A stretch of DNA of 64,000 bases from HXMU1420-13 sp034669965 (GTDB lineage Bacteria > Bacteroidota > Rhodothermia > Balneolales > Balneolaceae): positions 1 through 64,000 of the forward strand of contig JAXMOK010000009.1 of NCBI GenBank assembly GCA_034669965.1. The letters run 5' to 3'. The position numbers and the translations under genes are program-made. Below are positions 26,920 to 35,841 of this stretch, piece after piece; positions within the stretch are counted from its first letter, which is position 1, and each line of letters begins with the position of its first letter. A model generated the notes under the pieces. It was not told the origin of the DNA, ran no database searches, and saw only the letters and a program-made list of their open reading frames with translations.

Positions 26920-27921
26920 ATGAACTACACCCTCTCCGATTTCGACTATCATCTGCCCGAAGAACTCATTGCACAATCGCCGGCACATCCACGTGATCAT
27001 GCTAAACTCTTGGTTTACAATCGCGAAACCGGCGAAATCATCGACGATGTGTTTTACAACCTCGGGAAGTATCTCCCGAAACAAACGAAACTAGTAGTAA
27101 ACAATAGTAAGGTTGAAAACTGCCGACTAATGTTTGATGAAGGCAAACGAGAGTTATTCGTCACTTCCGTTCGAAATAACAACACCATCGAAGCGCTGGT
27201 ACGTCCCGGTAGAAAGTTCAAACTGGGCAAAACGGTAGAATTGGTTGATGGAATCACGGCCGAAGTTACGCACGTAGCCGAAGACGGACTTCGAACGATG
27301 ATCCTGAATTGCGATCTGGATGATCCGCGACTTGAGCCTTTCAAATACACTCCGTTTCCGCCATACATCGAGCAGGATGAATCGCTGGCGGATGAATATC
27401 AAACTGTGTACGCCAAAGATTTAGGAAGTAAAGCAGCACCTACAGCCGGACTTCACTTCACAGACGAATTGCTCGAAACGCTGAGAAGCCAAGGCATCGA
27501 AAAAGAAGAAGTAACTTTACATGTTGGCCTGGGAACATTCGCACCCGTTAAAGTGGATAATATTCTGGAGCACGACATCCACAGCGAGTGGTATCACATT
27601 AATGATGAAACCGCAGCAAAGTTAAATCAAGCCGAACATGTGACAGCGGTTGGAACTACTTCGGTTCGGGTGTTGGAATCAGTGGCGGAAAATGGCGGAA
27701 TTTTGAATCCCGGTTTTGGCGAGACGAACATTTACATCACACCCGGTTATGGCTACAAAAGGGTGGATGCGCTCATCACAAATTTCCATTTACCCAAAAG
27801 TACGTTGCTCATGTTGGTGGCTGCTTTTATGGGATTTAACGAAATGAAACGTTTGTACGAGCACGCAATCGAAAAAAAATATCGATTTTATTCCTTCGGC
27901 GATGCCATGCTCATTTTGTAA
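26920..27921 (+). CDS. queA: tRNA preQ1-34 S-adenosylmethionine ribosyltransferase-isomerase
   Basis: A 333-residue cytoplasmic enzyme transferring the ribosyl group of SAM to preQ1 at position 34 of GUN-anticodon tRNAs to give epoxyqueuosine. Family blocks are FDYHLPEELIAQSPAHPRDHAKLLV, GSKAAPTAGLHFTDELL, LHVGLGTFAPVKV, VGTTSVRVLES and TNFHLPKSTLLMLVAAFMG. The start has GGGGG directly before ATG. A TATCTTTG sequence 3 nt before the start looks like a -7 element but is too close for a normal leader. Confidence 0.96.
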   Translation: MNYTLSDFDYHLPEELIAQSPAHPRDHAKLLVYNRETGEIIDDVFYNLGKYLPKQTKLVVNNSKVENCRLMFDEGKRELFVTSVRNNNTIEALVRPGRKFKLGKTVELVDGITAEVTHVAEDGLRTMILNCDLDDPRLEPFKYTPFPPYIEQDESLADEYQTVYAKDLGSKAAPTAGLHFTDELLETLRSQGIEKEEVTLHVGLGTFAPVKVDNILEHDIHSEWYHINDETAAKLNQAEHVTAVGTTSVRVLESVAENGGILNPGFGETNIYITPGYGYKRVDALITNFHLPKSTLLMLVAAFMGFNEMKRLYEHAIEKKYRFYSFGDAMLIL

Positions 27922-27953
27922 AAAAAGGCGGTAAGAAACTCATACCGTTGCAC

Positions 27954-27975
27954 TTATCCACATAGTTGTGGAAAA
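27954..27975. promoter_or_regulatory. Two DnaA-box-like sites
   Basis: TTATCCACA (27954-27962, a perfect consensus DnaA box) and, inverted, TGTGGAAAA (27967-27975; TTTTCCACA on the other strand) lie within 22 bp in the 216-bp queA-nqrA spacer. There is no A/T-rich unwinding block or box cluster, so this is not an origin. It may be a minor DnaA regulatory site or chance. Confidence 0.35.
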
Positions 27976-28056
27976 CTGTGAAAGCGCTTTTCCGAAATGG
28001 GTGGTTTTTCATTTTTAAATGAAAGGATAGAGTTCCAAATCACTTGTTTTTTTTAG

Positions 28057-28064
28057 TATCTTTG
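28057..28064 (+). promoter_or_regulatory. Putative nqr operon promoter, -7 element
   Basis: TATCTTTG matches the Bacteroidota -7 consensus TAnnTTTG, 88 bp before nqrA. The upstream -33 TTTG element is not clear because the region is a T-run. It shares the exact octamer with the rnpB promoter. Confidence 0.5.
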
Positions 28065-28151
28065 TCGCCTTGAAAGTTTCTGATTCTTGCTATCGGGTAA
28101 TTAAGAAATCATGCTTTTTCCCGATAAAACTCCAAATTGAAATATTCTTAC

Positions 28152-29528
28152 ATGTCAGAAGTAATTAAAATCAAACGCGGTGTTGATATTAAGTTGGTTG
28201 GGGAAGCCGACAAAGAATTTGCTCCCTCTTCACCGTTAGAAACTGTAGCCATAAAACCAGACGATTTTCATGGCGCCCGATTTAAACTTGCTGTAAAAGA
28301 AGGTGACGAGGTTAAAGCCGGAAGCACCTTAATGTACAACAAAGACGACGAAGCTGTAAAACTAACCGCTCCTGTGAGTGGTGAAATTGCACAAGTTGTT
28401 CGTGGCGCAAAGCGCAAAATCCTCGAAATCAGAATTCTCGCTGATATAGAAATCAGCTACGAGGATTTCGGCTCAGCCGATCCTGTTTCCCTCAACCGTG
28501 ATGCCATTGTTGAGAAAATGGCTGCTTCAGGGTGCATGGCTTTTTTCCGCCAGCGACCTTACAACGTAGTAGCGCAGACTTCAAAAACACCGAAAGCCAT
28601 TTTCATTTCAGGTTTTGATTCTGCTCCTTTAGCACCTGATATGTCCTTAATTCTTGAAGGAAACGAGAAGGAATTCCAAGCAGGTATCGACGCTCTTGCA
28701 CAGCTCACCGAAGGTAAAGTTCACCTTGGTTTAAATGCTGATGTGCCTGCCGGACGTGTGCTTTCTAGTGTGAAAGGCGTTCAGGTAAATAAATTTTCAG
28801 GTCCACACCCTGCCGGAGTAGTTGGCGTGCAAATCGCACAAGTTGACCCTATCAACAAAGGAGAAACCGTTTGGACTATTACGCCGGAACATGTTGTGAT
28901 CATCGGACGATTGTTCTTAACCGGCAAGTTTGATGCAAGAATCAACATTGCGGTAACCGGCGCAGAAGTGCTTGATCGTAAATATCATACTACCGTAATT
29001 GGCGCTGCTTTAAAGCCGTTTTTGGTTGATAATGTATCTGACAAAAAGAACAGAATTATCACAGGCAATGTGTTAACCGGTACTAAAACTGATAAAGACG
29101 GCTACTTAAGCTTTTACGAGCGTCAGGTAACAGTTATCGAAGAAGGCATAGAACCGGAATTATTTGGCTGGTTAATTCCTAAGCCGGATAAGTTCAGCAT
29201 TTCGCGAGCACTTCCGTCATTTTTCCAACGCCAGGTTGCGAACCTTACAAATCAAGATGTGGTTTACGATCTCAATACCAATCAGCATGGCGAAGAACGC
29301 GCTTTTGTGGTAAGTGGACAGTATGAAGAAGTTTTTCCTTTCGATATCTACCCGGTGCAATTAATCAAAGCGATTATGACCAACGATATCGAATTGATGG
29401 AAAACTTAGGAATCTACGAAGTAGTAGAAGAGGATTTCGCTCTGTGCGAAGTTGTGTGTACATCAAAAATTGAAGTTCAAAAGTTTGTTCGTCAGGGCTT
29501 AGACTTGATGAAAGAGGAACTAGGGTAA
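28152..29528 (+). CDS. nqrA: Na+-translocating NADH:quinone reductase subunit A
   Basis: A 458-residue peripheral cytoplasmic subunit from the ATG at 28152 (MSEVIKIKRGVDI); the frame can be extended five codons upstream, but the family begins IKIKRGxDI. Family blocks are RFKLAVKEGDEVKAG, SGEIAQVVRGAKRKI, FISGFDSAPLAPD and HPAGVVGVQIAQVDPINKG. NqrA lies on the cytoplasmic face and helps form the quinone site. It is the first gene of nqrABCDEF-apbE. Confidence 0.96.
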   Translation: MSEVIKIKRGVDIKLVGEADKEFAPSSPLETVAIKPDDFHGARFKLAVKEGDEVKAGSTLMYNKDDEAVKLTAPVSGEIAQVVRGAKRKILEIRILADIEISYEDFGSADPVSLNRDAIVEKMAASGCMAFFRQRPYNVVAQTSKTPKAIFISGFDSAPLAPDMSLILEGNEKEFQAGIDALAQLTEGKVHLGLNADVPAGRVLSSVKGVQVNKFSGPHPAGVVGVQIAQVDPINKGETVWTITPEHVVIIGRLFLTGKFDARINIAVTGAEVLDRKYHTTVIGAALKPFLVDNVSDKKNRIITGNVLTGTKTDKDGYLSFYERQVTVIEEGIEPELFGWLIPKPDKFSISRALPSFFQRQVANLTNQDVVYDLNTNQHGEERAFVVSGQYEEVFPFDIYPVQLIKAIMTNDIELMENLGIYEVVEEDFALCEVVCTSKIEVQKFVRQGLDLMKEELG

Positions 29529-29554
29529 GAAATCAACACTGTTTATTAAGATAG

Positions 29555-30751
29555 ATGAAAGCAATACACGATTTTCTTGAAGACAACATAAAGCCGCATT
29601 TCGAAAAAGGAGCGAAATACGAAAAGCTGTGGCCGGTATTCGACGGTTTCTACACTTTTCTATTTGTGCCGGGCCATACTACTCCCGGTAAAGGCGCTCA
29701 TATTCGTGACGGTATCGATCTAAAACGTACCATGAATACCGTAATCATGGCACTGGTGCCGTGTTTGTTATTTGGTATGTGGAACGTTGGTTATCACCAC
29801 TATAACGCATTGGGCATCGACGCAGCGTTTATCGATCAATTCATTTTTGGTGCCATTAAGGTGATTCCAATCGTAATTGTATCGTATGGAGTTGGTCTTG
29901 GCTTAGAGTTTTTATTCTGCGTGATTAAAGGTCACCAAATTGAAGAAGGTTACCTCGTTAGCGGAATGTTAATTCCACTCATCATGCCTGTAGATATTCC
30001 ATTATGGATGGTAGCCATTTCGGTAGCCTTTGCTGTTGTAATTGGTAAAGAGGTATTTGGCGGAACCGGAATGAACATCTTTAACCCGGCGCTACTAGCT
30101 CGCGCATTCGCATTTTTTGCTTACCCAACGTATATGTCGGGCGATAAAGTTTGGATTAACACATCCGTTCAGGAAGGTCAAGCAGTAGTTGACGGTTTTA
30201 GTGGTGCAACAGTACTTGGAGACCTTGCTACTACAGGAACCACAAATTATTCCCCACTTGAAGCATTTATCGGAATGATTCCCGGCTCAATTGGTGAGAC
30301 TTCTACGCTTCTTGTTTTATTAGGTGCAGGATTGTTGATTTTCACGGGCATCGGAAGTTGGAGAATCATGCTTAGTGCTGTTATTGGTGGCGCCGTAATG
30401 GGCTTAATCTTTAACGGTTTTGCCGAATATGCTATCAGCCCCGAGCAGCAAGCATTTATGGCAGTTCCATTCTGGCAGCAGTTAATTTTCGGTGGATTTG
30501 CATTCGGAGTAGTGTTTATGGCTACCGACCCCGTTTCTGGTTCTCAAACGGAACGTGGTAAATACTATTACGGATTTTTTATAGGATTTTTTGCCATCAT
30601 GATTCGGGTATTTAATCCGGCGTATCCTGAAGGCATTATGCTAGCCATTCTATTTATGAATACGATGGCACCTTTGATTGATCACTATGTGATTCAGGCG
30701 AACATCAAAAAACGCCAAAAAAGATTAGCCCTTAAAACAGCCGGAGCATAA
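29555..30751 (+). CDS. nqrB: Na+-translocating NADH:quinone reductase subunit B
   Basis: A 398-residue membrane subunit with about ten transmembrane segments carrying covalent FMN and riboflavin and forming much of the Na+ path. The FMN attachment motif is SGAT at 216-219, with Thr219 the acceptor that ApbE flavinylates. NPALLARAFAFFAYP and FMATDPVSGSQTERGKYYYGFFIG are typical RnfD/NqrB blocks. It lies 26 bp after nqrA and 2 bp before nqrC. Confidence 0.96.
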   Translation: MKAIHDFLEDNIKPHFEKGAKYEKLWPVFDGFYTFLFVPGHTTPGKGAHIRDGIDLKRTMNTVIMALVPCLLFGMWNVGYHHYNALGIDAAFIDQFIFGAIKVIPIVIVSYGVGLGLEFLFCVIKGHQIEEGYLVSGMLIPLIMPVDIPLWMVAISVAFAVVIGKEVFGGTGMNIFNPALLARAFAFFAYPTYMSGDKVWINTSVQEGQAVVDGFSGATVLGDLATTGTTNYSPLEAFIGMIPGSIGETSTLLVLLGAGLLIFTGIGSWRIMLSAVIGGAVMGLIFNGFAEYAISPEQQAFMAVPFWQQLIFGGFAFGVVFMATDPVSGSQTERGKYYYGFFIGFFAIMIRVFNPAYPEGIMLAILFMNTMAPLIDHYVIQANIKKRQKRLALKTAGA

Positions 30752-30753
30752 CG

Positions 30754-31479
30754 ATGAATATTAACGTAAACAGCAACGGATATACTTTTTTCTTCGCCTC
30801 TTTAATGGTAGTGGTGGTAGCTGCGGTACTTTCTTTTGTTGCTACTTCGCTAAAGCCAATGCAAGACAAAAATGTTGAGCTGGAAAAAATGCAAAACATC
30901 CTGAATTCTATTCAGATTGAAGTTACTCGCGATGAAGCTGCAGAAGTGTATCAGCAATACATTACCGAAGAGTTAGTAGTAAGCGAAGGCTCGCTGGTAC
31001 AAGGCGTGGATGCCTTTAATGTGGATATGGCGAAAGAAATCCGACTTGATAACGACGAGCGAAATGCTCCGTTGTACGTTGCCGAAAAAGATGGTGTAAC
31101 TTACTATGTTATTCCATTACGTGGAGCCGGACTTTGGGGCCCTATTTGGGGATATATTTCACTCGAAGAAGACTTAAATACCGTTTACGGTGCTGTATTT
31201 GATCACAAAGCTGAGACCCCCGGTCTAGGTGCTGAGATTAAAATGCCAGTATTTACCGATCAATTCAGAGGTAAGAAGATTCTGGATGAAGACGGAAACT
31301 TCCTCGGAATTGATGTGCAAAAAGGAACAGCGGATTCTCCGTACGAAGTAGATGGTATCAGTGGTGGTACCATTACCTCTGATGGAGTGGAGCTTATGAT
31401 TTTAGATTGCTTGAAATCATACTTCCCATTCTTGAAAGAATATGCCGGATACTCGGCAACAGCCCAACTCAATAACTAA
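30754..31479 (+). CDS. nqrC: Na+-translocating NADH:quinone reductase subunit C
   Basis: A 241-residue subunit with one N-terminal membrane helix (10-32) and a periplasmic FMN domain. The attachment motif is SGGT (203-206) rather than the usual SGAT, with acceptor Thr206 retained. GLWGPIWGYISLEEDLNT and HKAETPGLGAEI are characteristic. It receives electrons from NqrB or the intramembrane Fe-S cluster and passes them on. It lies 24 bp before nqrD. Confidence 0.96.
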   Translation: MNINVNSNGYTFFFASLMVVVVAAVLSFVATSLKPMQDKNVELEKMQNILNSIQIEVTRDEAAEVYQQYITEELVVSEGSLVQGVDAFNVDMAKEIRLDNDERNAPLYVAEKDGVTYYVIPLRGAGLWGPIWGYISLEEDLNTVYGAVFDHKAETPGLGAEIKMPVFTDQFRGKKILDEDGNFLGIDVQKGTADSPYEVDGISGGTITSDGVELMILDCLKSYFPFLKEYAGYSATAQLNN

Positions 31480-31503
31480 TCGCCAGTAAAAACACACAAT
31501 ACA

Positions 31504-32199
31504 ATGGCAGAAGTTTTAGAAAAAGAAGTAGTTGAAAAGAAGCCGGTTGCTAAGCCGAAAGAGCCTCTTTTCAGTAAAAAGAACAAGAAATTACTAACCG
31601 ATCCTTTCGACGACAACAACCCCATTACCGTTCAGGTTCTAGGGATTTGTTCGGCTTTGGCGATAACGGTTAAGTTACAGCCGGCAATAGTTATGGCACT
31701 TTCAGTAGTGTTTGTAATGGCAGCAGGTAACGTAATTGTATCTTTGATGCGCGATGCGGTTCCAAACCGAATTCGAATCATTGTTCAATTAGTGGTAGTT
31801 GCCTCGCTTGTGGTTTTGGTAGATCAGGTGTTAAAAGCATTTGTTTACGATGTTAGTAAAGAACTTGCTGTATTCGTAGGTCTGATCATAACCAACTGTA
31901 TCATCATGGGGCGGCTTGAAGCATTCGCACTAGGTAACACTCCATGGAGATCGTTGCTTGATGGAATCGGGAATGCTGCCGGTTACGGTATCATCTTGAT
32001 TATCGTTGCTTTCTTCCGCGAGTTATTGGGTTCAGGCCAATTGATGGGCTTTCAAATCATTCCAGAATCGTGGTACTTAGCAAACGGCGGTTTCTACAGC
32101 AATAACGGGTTTATGTTATTACCTCCTATGGCATTGATTACCGTTGGTGTTCTAATCTGGATCCAACGTTCGCGTAACACTAAACTGATTGAGGACTAA
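31504..32199 (+). CDS. nqrD: Na+-translocating NADH:quinone reductase subunit D
   Basis: A 231-residue, six-helix membrane subunit. The two conserved Cys that share the intramembrane iron-sulfur cluster with NqrE are seen in QVLGICSALAIT and LIITNCIIMGRLEAFA. The N-terminal 30 residues form a Lys-rich cytoplasmic extension (EKEVVEKKPVAKPKEP) not normally present in proteobacterial NqrD. It lies 3 bp before nqrE. Confidence 0.96.
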   Translation: MAEVLEKEVVEKKPVAKPKEPLFSKKNKKLLTDPFDDNNPITVQVLGICSALAITVKLQPAIVMALSVVFVMAAGNVIVSLMRDAVPNRIRIIVQLVVVASLVVLVDQVLKAFVYDVSKELAVFVGLIITNCIIMGRLEAFALGNTPWRSLLDGIGNAAGYGIILIIVAFFRELLGSGQLMGFQIIPESWYLANGGFYSNNGFMLLPPMALITVGVLIWIQRSRNTKLIED

Positions 32200-32202
32200 T
32201 CC

Positions 32203-32820
32203 ATGCAAGAATTAGTAAACATATTTGTTAAATCGATCTTTGTTGAAAATATGGTATTTGCCTATTTCTTAGGCATGTGTTCATATTTAGCAGTTTCTAA
32301 AAAAGTATCAACCGCAGTTGGTCTTGGAATTGCTGTTATCTTTGTACTTTCAGTTACAGTTCCTGCAAACTACCTACTTCAAAATTATATACTGTCAGAA
32401 GGCGCTTTATCATGGCTTGGCGAAGATTTCGTTAATGTAGATTTAAGCTTCCTCTCATTCATTCTCTTTATTGCAATTATCGCATCCATGGTGCAATTAG
32501 TAGAAATGTTGGTTGAGAAATTCTCGCCGGCTCTTTACGGTGCACTTGGAATTTTCTTGCCACTAATTGCTGTTAATTGTGCAATTCTTGGTGGCTCGCT
32601 ATTCATGCAAGAGCGTAATTATGCGAACATCACCGAAGCTACTGTGTTTGGTTTCGGAAGTGGAATCGGATGGTTCTTAGCGATTGTAGCTATTGCCGCT
32701 ATCCGCGAAAAAATTCAATATTCAAACGTTCCGGCGCCACTTAAAGGGCTGGGTATCACTTTTATCGTAACCGGCCTGATGGGAATTGGATTCATGTCGT
32801 TTATGGGAATCAAATTATAA
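32203..32820 (+). CDS. nqrE: Na+-translocating NADH:quinone reductase subunit E
   Basis: A 205-residue, six-helix membrane subunit, the inverted-topology partner of NqrD. Cluster cysteines are in YFLGMCSYLAVS and PLIAVNCAILGGSLF. SGIGWFLAIVAIAAIREKI and GLMGIGFMSFMGI are the family's C-terminal blocks. The length is normal. Confidence 0.97.
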   Translation: MQELVNIFVKSIFVENMVFAYFLGMCSYLAVSKKVSTAVGLGIAVIFVLSVTVPANYLLQNYILSEGALSWLGEDFVNVDLSFLSFILFIAIIASMVQLVEMLVEKFSPALYGALGIFLPLIAVNCAILGGSLFMQERNYANITEATVFGFGSGIGWFLAIVAIAAIREKIQYSNVPAPLKGLGITFIVTGLMGIGFMSFMGIKL

Positions 32821-32840
32821 TTCATCTAGAAGAGTAAATC

Positions 32841-34154
32841 ATGATATTTGGAGCAACGACATTAGTAATTGTTGGTATCAGCATCATCATTTTCTTTGCT
32901 GTTATCATTTTACTGGTATCCATTTTGTTAGGTGCGAAAGCAGTGTTAACACCATCGGGTCCGGTTAAAATTACCATTAACGGCGAGAAAGTAATCGAAG
33001 TTGAATCAGGAGGTACTCTTTTAAGTACTCTTGGTAATAACAAAATTTTCCTACCATCGGCATGTGGTGGCGGTGGAACCTGTGTGCAGTGCGAATGCCA
33101 AGTGCACAGTGGCGGTGGTGAAATTCTACCTACCGAAACACCTCACTTTACCAGAAAAGAGCAAGCCGAAAACTACCGTTTAGGATGCCAGGTTAAAGTG
33201 AAAGAAGACATGGAAATTTCGATCCCCGAAGAAGTATTCGGGATCAAGAAATGGGAAGCTAAAGTAGTTTCGAATTACAACGTGGCTTCATTCATTAAAG
33301 AATTTATCGTTGAGATTCCTGAAGATATGGATTATAAAGCCGGTGGCTACATCCAGATCGAAATTCCGGAATGTGAAGTGGATTACAAGAATATCGACAT
33401 TACTGCACATCCTGAAGAACACGATCAGCCTGATAAGTTCCAACTTGAATGGGATAAGTTTGGGCTTTGGGATCTTAAAATGAAAAACGATGAAGTGATT
33501 GAACGTGCCTATTCTATGGCTAGCTATCCAGCTGAAGGTCGCCGAATTATGCTTAATGTTCGTATTGCAACTCCGCCTTGGGATCGTGCTAAAAACGGCT
33601 GGATGGATGTAAATCCTGGTATCGCTTCTTCTTATATTTTCGATAGAAAACCCGGTGATACCGTTACTATTTCAGGTCCTTATGGCGAATTCTTCATCAA
33701 CGAAGAATCAGATTCCGAAATGCTATACATCGGTGGTGGTGCGGGAATGGCCCCTATGCGTTCGCATTTGTATCACTTGTTCAAAACGCTAGAAACGGGT
33801 CGTAAAGTTACCTATTGGTACGGCGGACGTTCTAAGCGAGAGTTATTCTATCTGGATCACTTTAAGCAGTTAGAGGACAAATTCGACAACTTTAAATTCT
33901 ACGTGGTGCTTTCTGAGCCTTTAGCAGAAGACAACTGGGTAGAAAAGAAAGACATTCATGATGAAAAAGGCGACGGTTTCTTAGGGTTTGTTCACCAGGC
34001 GGTGATCGACCAATACTTAGAGAAGCATGCTGAGCCGGAAGAGATTGAGTTTTACTTCTGTGGACCTCCACTAATGAACCAAGCCGTGCTTAAAATGTGC
34101 GACGAATGGGGAGTTCCTGAAGAGAACGTTTCCTTTGATGATTTCGGTGGATAA
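32841..34154 (+). CDS. nqrF: Na+-translocating NADH:quinone reductase subunit F
   Basis: A 437-residue electron-entry subunit. An N-terminal membrane helix (6-30) is followed by a 2Fe-2S ferredoxin domain with Cys75, Cys81, Cys84 and Cys116. The FAD domain has RAYSMASYP and SGPYGEFFI, and the NADH domain has IGGGAGMAPMRSHLYHL and the terminal FCGPPLMNQAV...DDFGG. It oxidises NADH at the cytoplasmic face. An intrinsic terminator follows, though apbE is only 60 bp away. Confidence 0.97.
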   Translation: MIFGATTLVIVGISIIIFFAVIILLVSILLGAKAVLTPSGPVKITINGEKVIEVESGGTLLSTLGNNKIFLPSACGGGGTCVQCECQVHSGGGEILPTETPHFTRKEQAENYRLGCQVKVKEDMEISIPEEVFGIKKWEAKVVSNYNVASFIKEFIVEIPEDMDYKAGGYIQIEIPECEVDYKNIDITAHPEEHDQPDKFQLEWDKFGLWDLKMKNDEVIERAYSMASYPAEGRRIMLNVRIATPPWDRAKNGWMDVNPGIASSYIFDRKPGDTVTISGPYGEFFINEESDSEMLYIGGGAGMAPMRSHLYHLFKTLETGRKVTYWYGGRSKRELFYLDHFKQLEDKFDNFKFYVVLSEPLAEDNWVEKKDIHDEKGDGFLGFVHQAVIDQYLEKHAEPEEIEFYFCGPPLMNQAVLKMCDEWGVPEENVSFDDFGG

Positions 34155-34172
34155 TCCATCAAACATTAGTTT

Positions 34173-34204
34173 AATCCCGCGCATTGCTGTGCGGGATTTT
34201 TTTT
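34173..34204 (+). terminator. Intrinsic terminator after nqrF
   Basis: ATCCCGCGCA and TGTGCGGGAT form a 10-bp stem (one G-U pair) with a 4-nt TTGC loop, then eight T. It separates nqrF from apbE and may lower apbE expression relative to the pump genes. Confidence 0.9.
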
Positions 34205-34214
34205 GCCTGATATT

Positions 34215-35225
34215 ATGAGATACTTAACGCTTTTTCTTTGCTTCCTAATTTTATCATGCACTCAGCGTGAGCCACGTTTAGTGGTATATACGGGAAATGC
34301 ACAAGGTTCTACTTTTCAAATTCGATTTATGTCAACACTGCCGGATAAAGCTGTTGATGAGATAAAGACGGATATCGGTAGACAATTCGAAGATATCGAC
34401 AATTCAATGAGTACCTGGGTGCCAACTTCATTAATATCTCAAATTAATGAGTCGGGTGAATGGGTGGAAGTTGATTTCTACTTTCTTGATGTACTGGAGC
34501 GTTCTCTCGAAATTGCGGAAGAAACAAACGGTGATTTTGACCCGACTGTAGGTCCGTTGGTTCGATTGTGGGGGTTTTGGTTTGATGAAATTCGTGGGCA
34601 AGTTTCGGACGAACAGGTTCAAGAAACACTTGATTTGGTTGGGTATGATAAAGTAGAAATAGATGGAAATAGAGTTCGAATCCCACTAAACAGCACCATC
34701 GATTTCAATGCCATTGCGCAAGGTTACACGGTAGATATGATTGCTGATTATTTGGAATTCATGGGAATCGAGAGATACATGGTGGAAGTGGGTGGTGAGA
34801 TAATAGCGCGAGGTTTAAATGACAAAAATGAGGTGTGGGTAATTGGGGTAGACAAGCCTCAAGAAAACATTGATGTTGATGAACGTTTCCAGTTCATTCT
34901 AAAATTAGAAAATGCCGCACTAGCTACTTCGGGAAACTATCGCAAATTCTGGGTGGATGCTGAAACGGGTCTAAAATACTCGCACACTATTGATCCGCAA
35001 ACCGGTTATCCGGCTAAGAATAATTTACTGAGTGCATCGATAATTGCCCCTACTGCAATGGATGCCGACGCCTATGCAACTTTATGTATGGTTCGGGGAT
35101 TAGAAGAGTGCAAAGCATTTTTAGCTTCAAAACCGGATCTTGAAGGTTATCTCATTTATGCCGACCAAGCCAGTAACTGGCAAGAATACATCACACAAGG
35201 CTTCAAATCCGCCGTGCTTGAATAG
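34215..35225 (+). CDS. apbE: FAD:protein FMN transferase lipoprotein
   Basis: 336 residues from the ATG at 34215 (a TTG 12 bp upstream is in frame but unneeded). Lipobox ILSC (Cys15). ApbE domain blocks are GNAQGSTFQIRF, MSTWVPTSLISQIN, DFDPTVGPLVRLWGF, VEVGGEIIARG, ALATSGNYRKFW and SHTIDPQTGYPA, with MDADAYATLCMV near the end. It attaches FMN through phosphodiester bonds to the Thr in NqrB and NqrC, and its position right behind nqrF fits that job. Confidence 0.95.
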   Translation: MRYLTLFLCFLILSCTQREPRLVVYTGNAQGSTFQIRFMSTLPDKAVDEIKTDIGRQFEDIDNSMSTWVPTSLISQINESGEWVEVDFYFLDVLERSLEIAEETNGDFDPTVGPLVRLWGFWFDEIRGQVSDEQVQETLDLVGYDKVEIDGNRVRIPLNSTIDFNAIAQGYTVDMIADYLEFMGIERYMVEVGGEIIARGLNDKNEVWVIGVDKPQENIDVDERFQFILKLENAALATSGNYRKFWVDAETGLKYSHTIDPQTGYPAKNNLLSASIIAPTAMDADAYATLCMVRGLEECKAFLASKPDLEGYLIYADQASNWQEYITQGFKSAVLE

Positions 35226-35229
35226 GAAA

Positions 35230-35251
35230 AGTCCCCTCTTGAGAGGGGATT
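35230..35251. terminator. Hairpin between convergent apbE and nqrM
   Basis: TCCCCTC and GAGGGGA pair around TTGA just after the apbE stop, followed by ATTTAGGGG. It is a plausible bidirectional terminator; the extended sequence resembles a repeat seen widely in bacterial intergenic regions. Confidence 0.6.
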
Positions 35252-35268
35252 TAGGGGTGTGTAAATAG

Positions 35269-35514
35269 TTACCCCACAAACGGGCTAAACTCAGCCTCGT
35301 CCTTTTTAGATTGGTCATCGCTTTTACACTTTTCTTCAGGAAGAGCACCGCACATGCTACAGGCTTCACCTTCTTTATTTAAAAAAGGACTTTGACTGGC
35401 ACAGGTTCCCGAAAACTCACCGTTTTTCTTTACCAATATTTTTATAGCAATACCGGCAAAACCGATTCCGATTAAAACGACTGCAAGTCCAAGTGTGAGT
35501 ATAAAAGTATTCAT
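35269..35514 (-). CDS. nqrM: Nqr maturation protein NqrM (DUF539-like)
   Basis: An 81-residue protein: one N-terminal membrane helix (5-29), then GTCASQ, GEACSMCG and EEKCKS, a four-Cys pattern typical of NqrM/DUF539 proteins. NqrM is needed to assemble the Fe-S centre of the NqrD/NqrE pair. Its usual place next to apbE at the end of the nqr locus supports the call, but here it is on the opposite strand and converges on apbE. Sequence similarity outside the Cys block is low, hence the lower confidence. Confidence 0.75.
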   Translation of the reverse strand: MNTFILTLGLAVVLIGIGFAGIAIKILVKKNGEFSGTCASQSPFLNKEGEACSMCGALPEEKCKSDDQSKKDEAEFSPFVG

Positions 35515-35609
35515 AGGTCTTCTCTTGTTAGCGGGTAAAGATCGTGATTTAATAAAGGAACCTCAATAAATAGCGTACAATTTCATATGCTTAAAAGTGC
35601 AATAGTGTG

Positions 35610-35617
35610 TATATTTG
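35610..35617 (+). promoter_or_regulatory. Putative tRNA-Arg promoter, -7 element
   Basis: TATATTTG fits TAnnTTTG, 25 bp before the mature 5' end of the intact tRNA. It is the only tRNA copy in this block with this element directly upstream. Confidence 0.5.
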
Positions 35618-35642
35618 CCGTCCTTTGATCGCAAGATCATAT

Positions 35643-35716
35643 GCGCCCGTAGCTCAACTGGATAGAGTACCAGATTTCGGCTCTGGGGGTTGGGGGTTCG
35701 AACCCTCCCGGGCGTA
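35643..35716 (+). tRNA. tRNA-Arg(TCG), intact copy
   Basis: A 74-nt cloverleaf: acceptor GCGCCCG pairs with CGGGCGT (terminal G-U), D-arm in GTAGCTCAACTGGATAGAG, anticodon arm CCAGA-TTTCGGC-TCTGG with anticodon TCG (reads CGA and relatives), T-arm GGGGG-TTCGAAC-CCTCC, discriminator A. CCA is not encoded. A terminator follows within 10 bp. Confidence 0.93.
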
Positions 35717-35725
35717 CGATAAGCT

Positions 35726-35757
35726 AAGCCACTTCATTTCGATGGAGTGGCTTTTTT
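35726..35757 (+). terminator. Terminator after tRNA-Arg, repeated twice downstream
   Basis: AAGCCACTTCA and TGGAGTGGCTT pair around a short TTTCGA-type loop, followed by six T. The same hairpin recurs at 35953-35984 and 36180-36212 after the damaged copies. Confidence 0.85.
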
Positions 35758-35841
35758 GTTATTGTGAAGGAACGAAGTGTGCATTATTGATTCTGAAAGA
35801 ACAGATTTCGGCTCTGAAATAAATCAGCATTTAGCAAAAAT

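Noticed and set aside
27940..28000. Replication origin suggested by DnaA boxes
   Set aside because: Only two or three boxes, no AT-rich unwinding region, and no dnaA, dnaN or similar genes nearby.
34203..34214. TTG start for apbE giving four extra residues
   Set aside because: The codon lies in the T-run of the preceding terminator, and the ATG at 34215 gives a standard lipoprotein signal peptide.
35607..35822. Small plus-strand open frame across the tRNA-Arg gene
   Set aside because: It is the tRNA and terminator sequence read as codons; there is no ribosome-binding site or family match.
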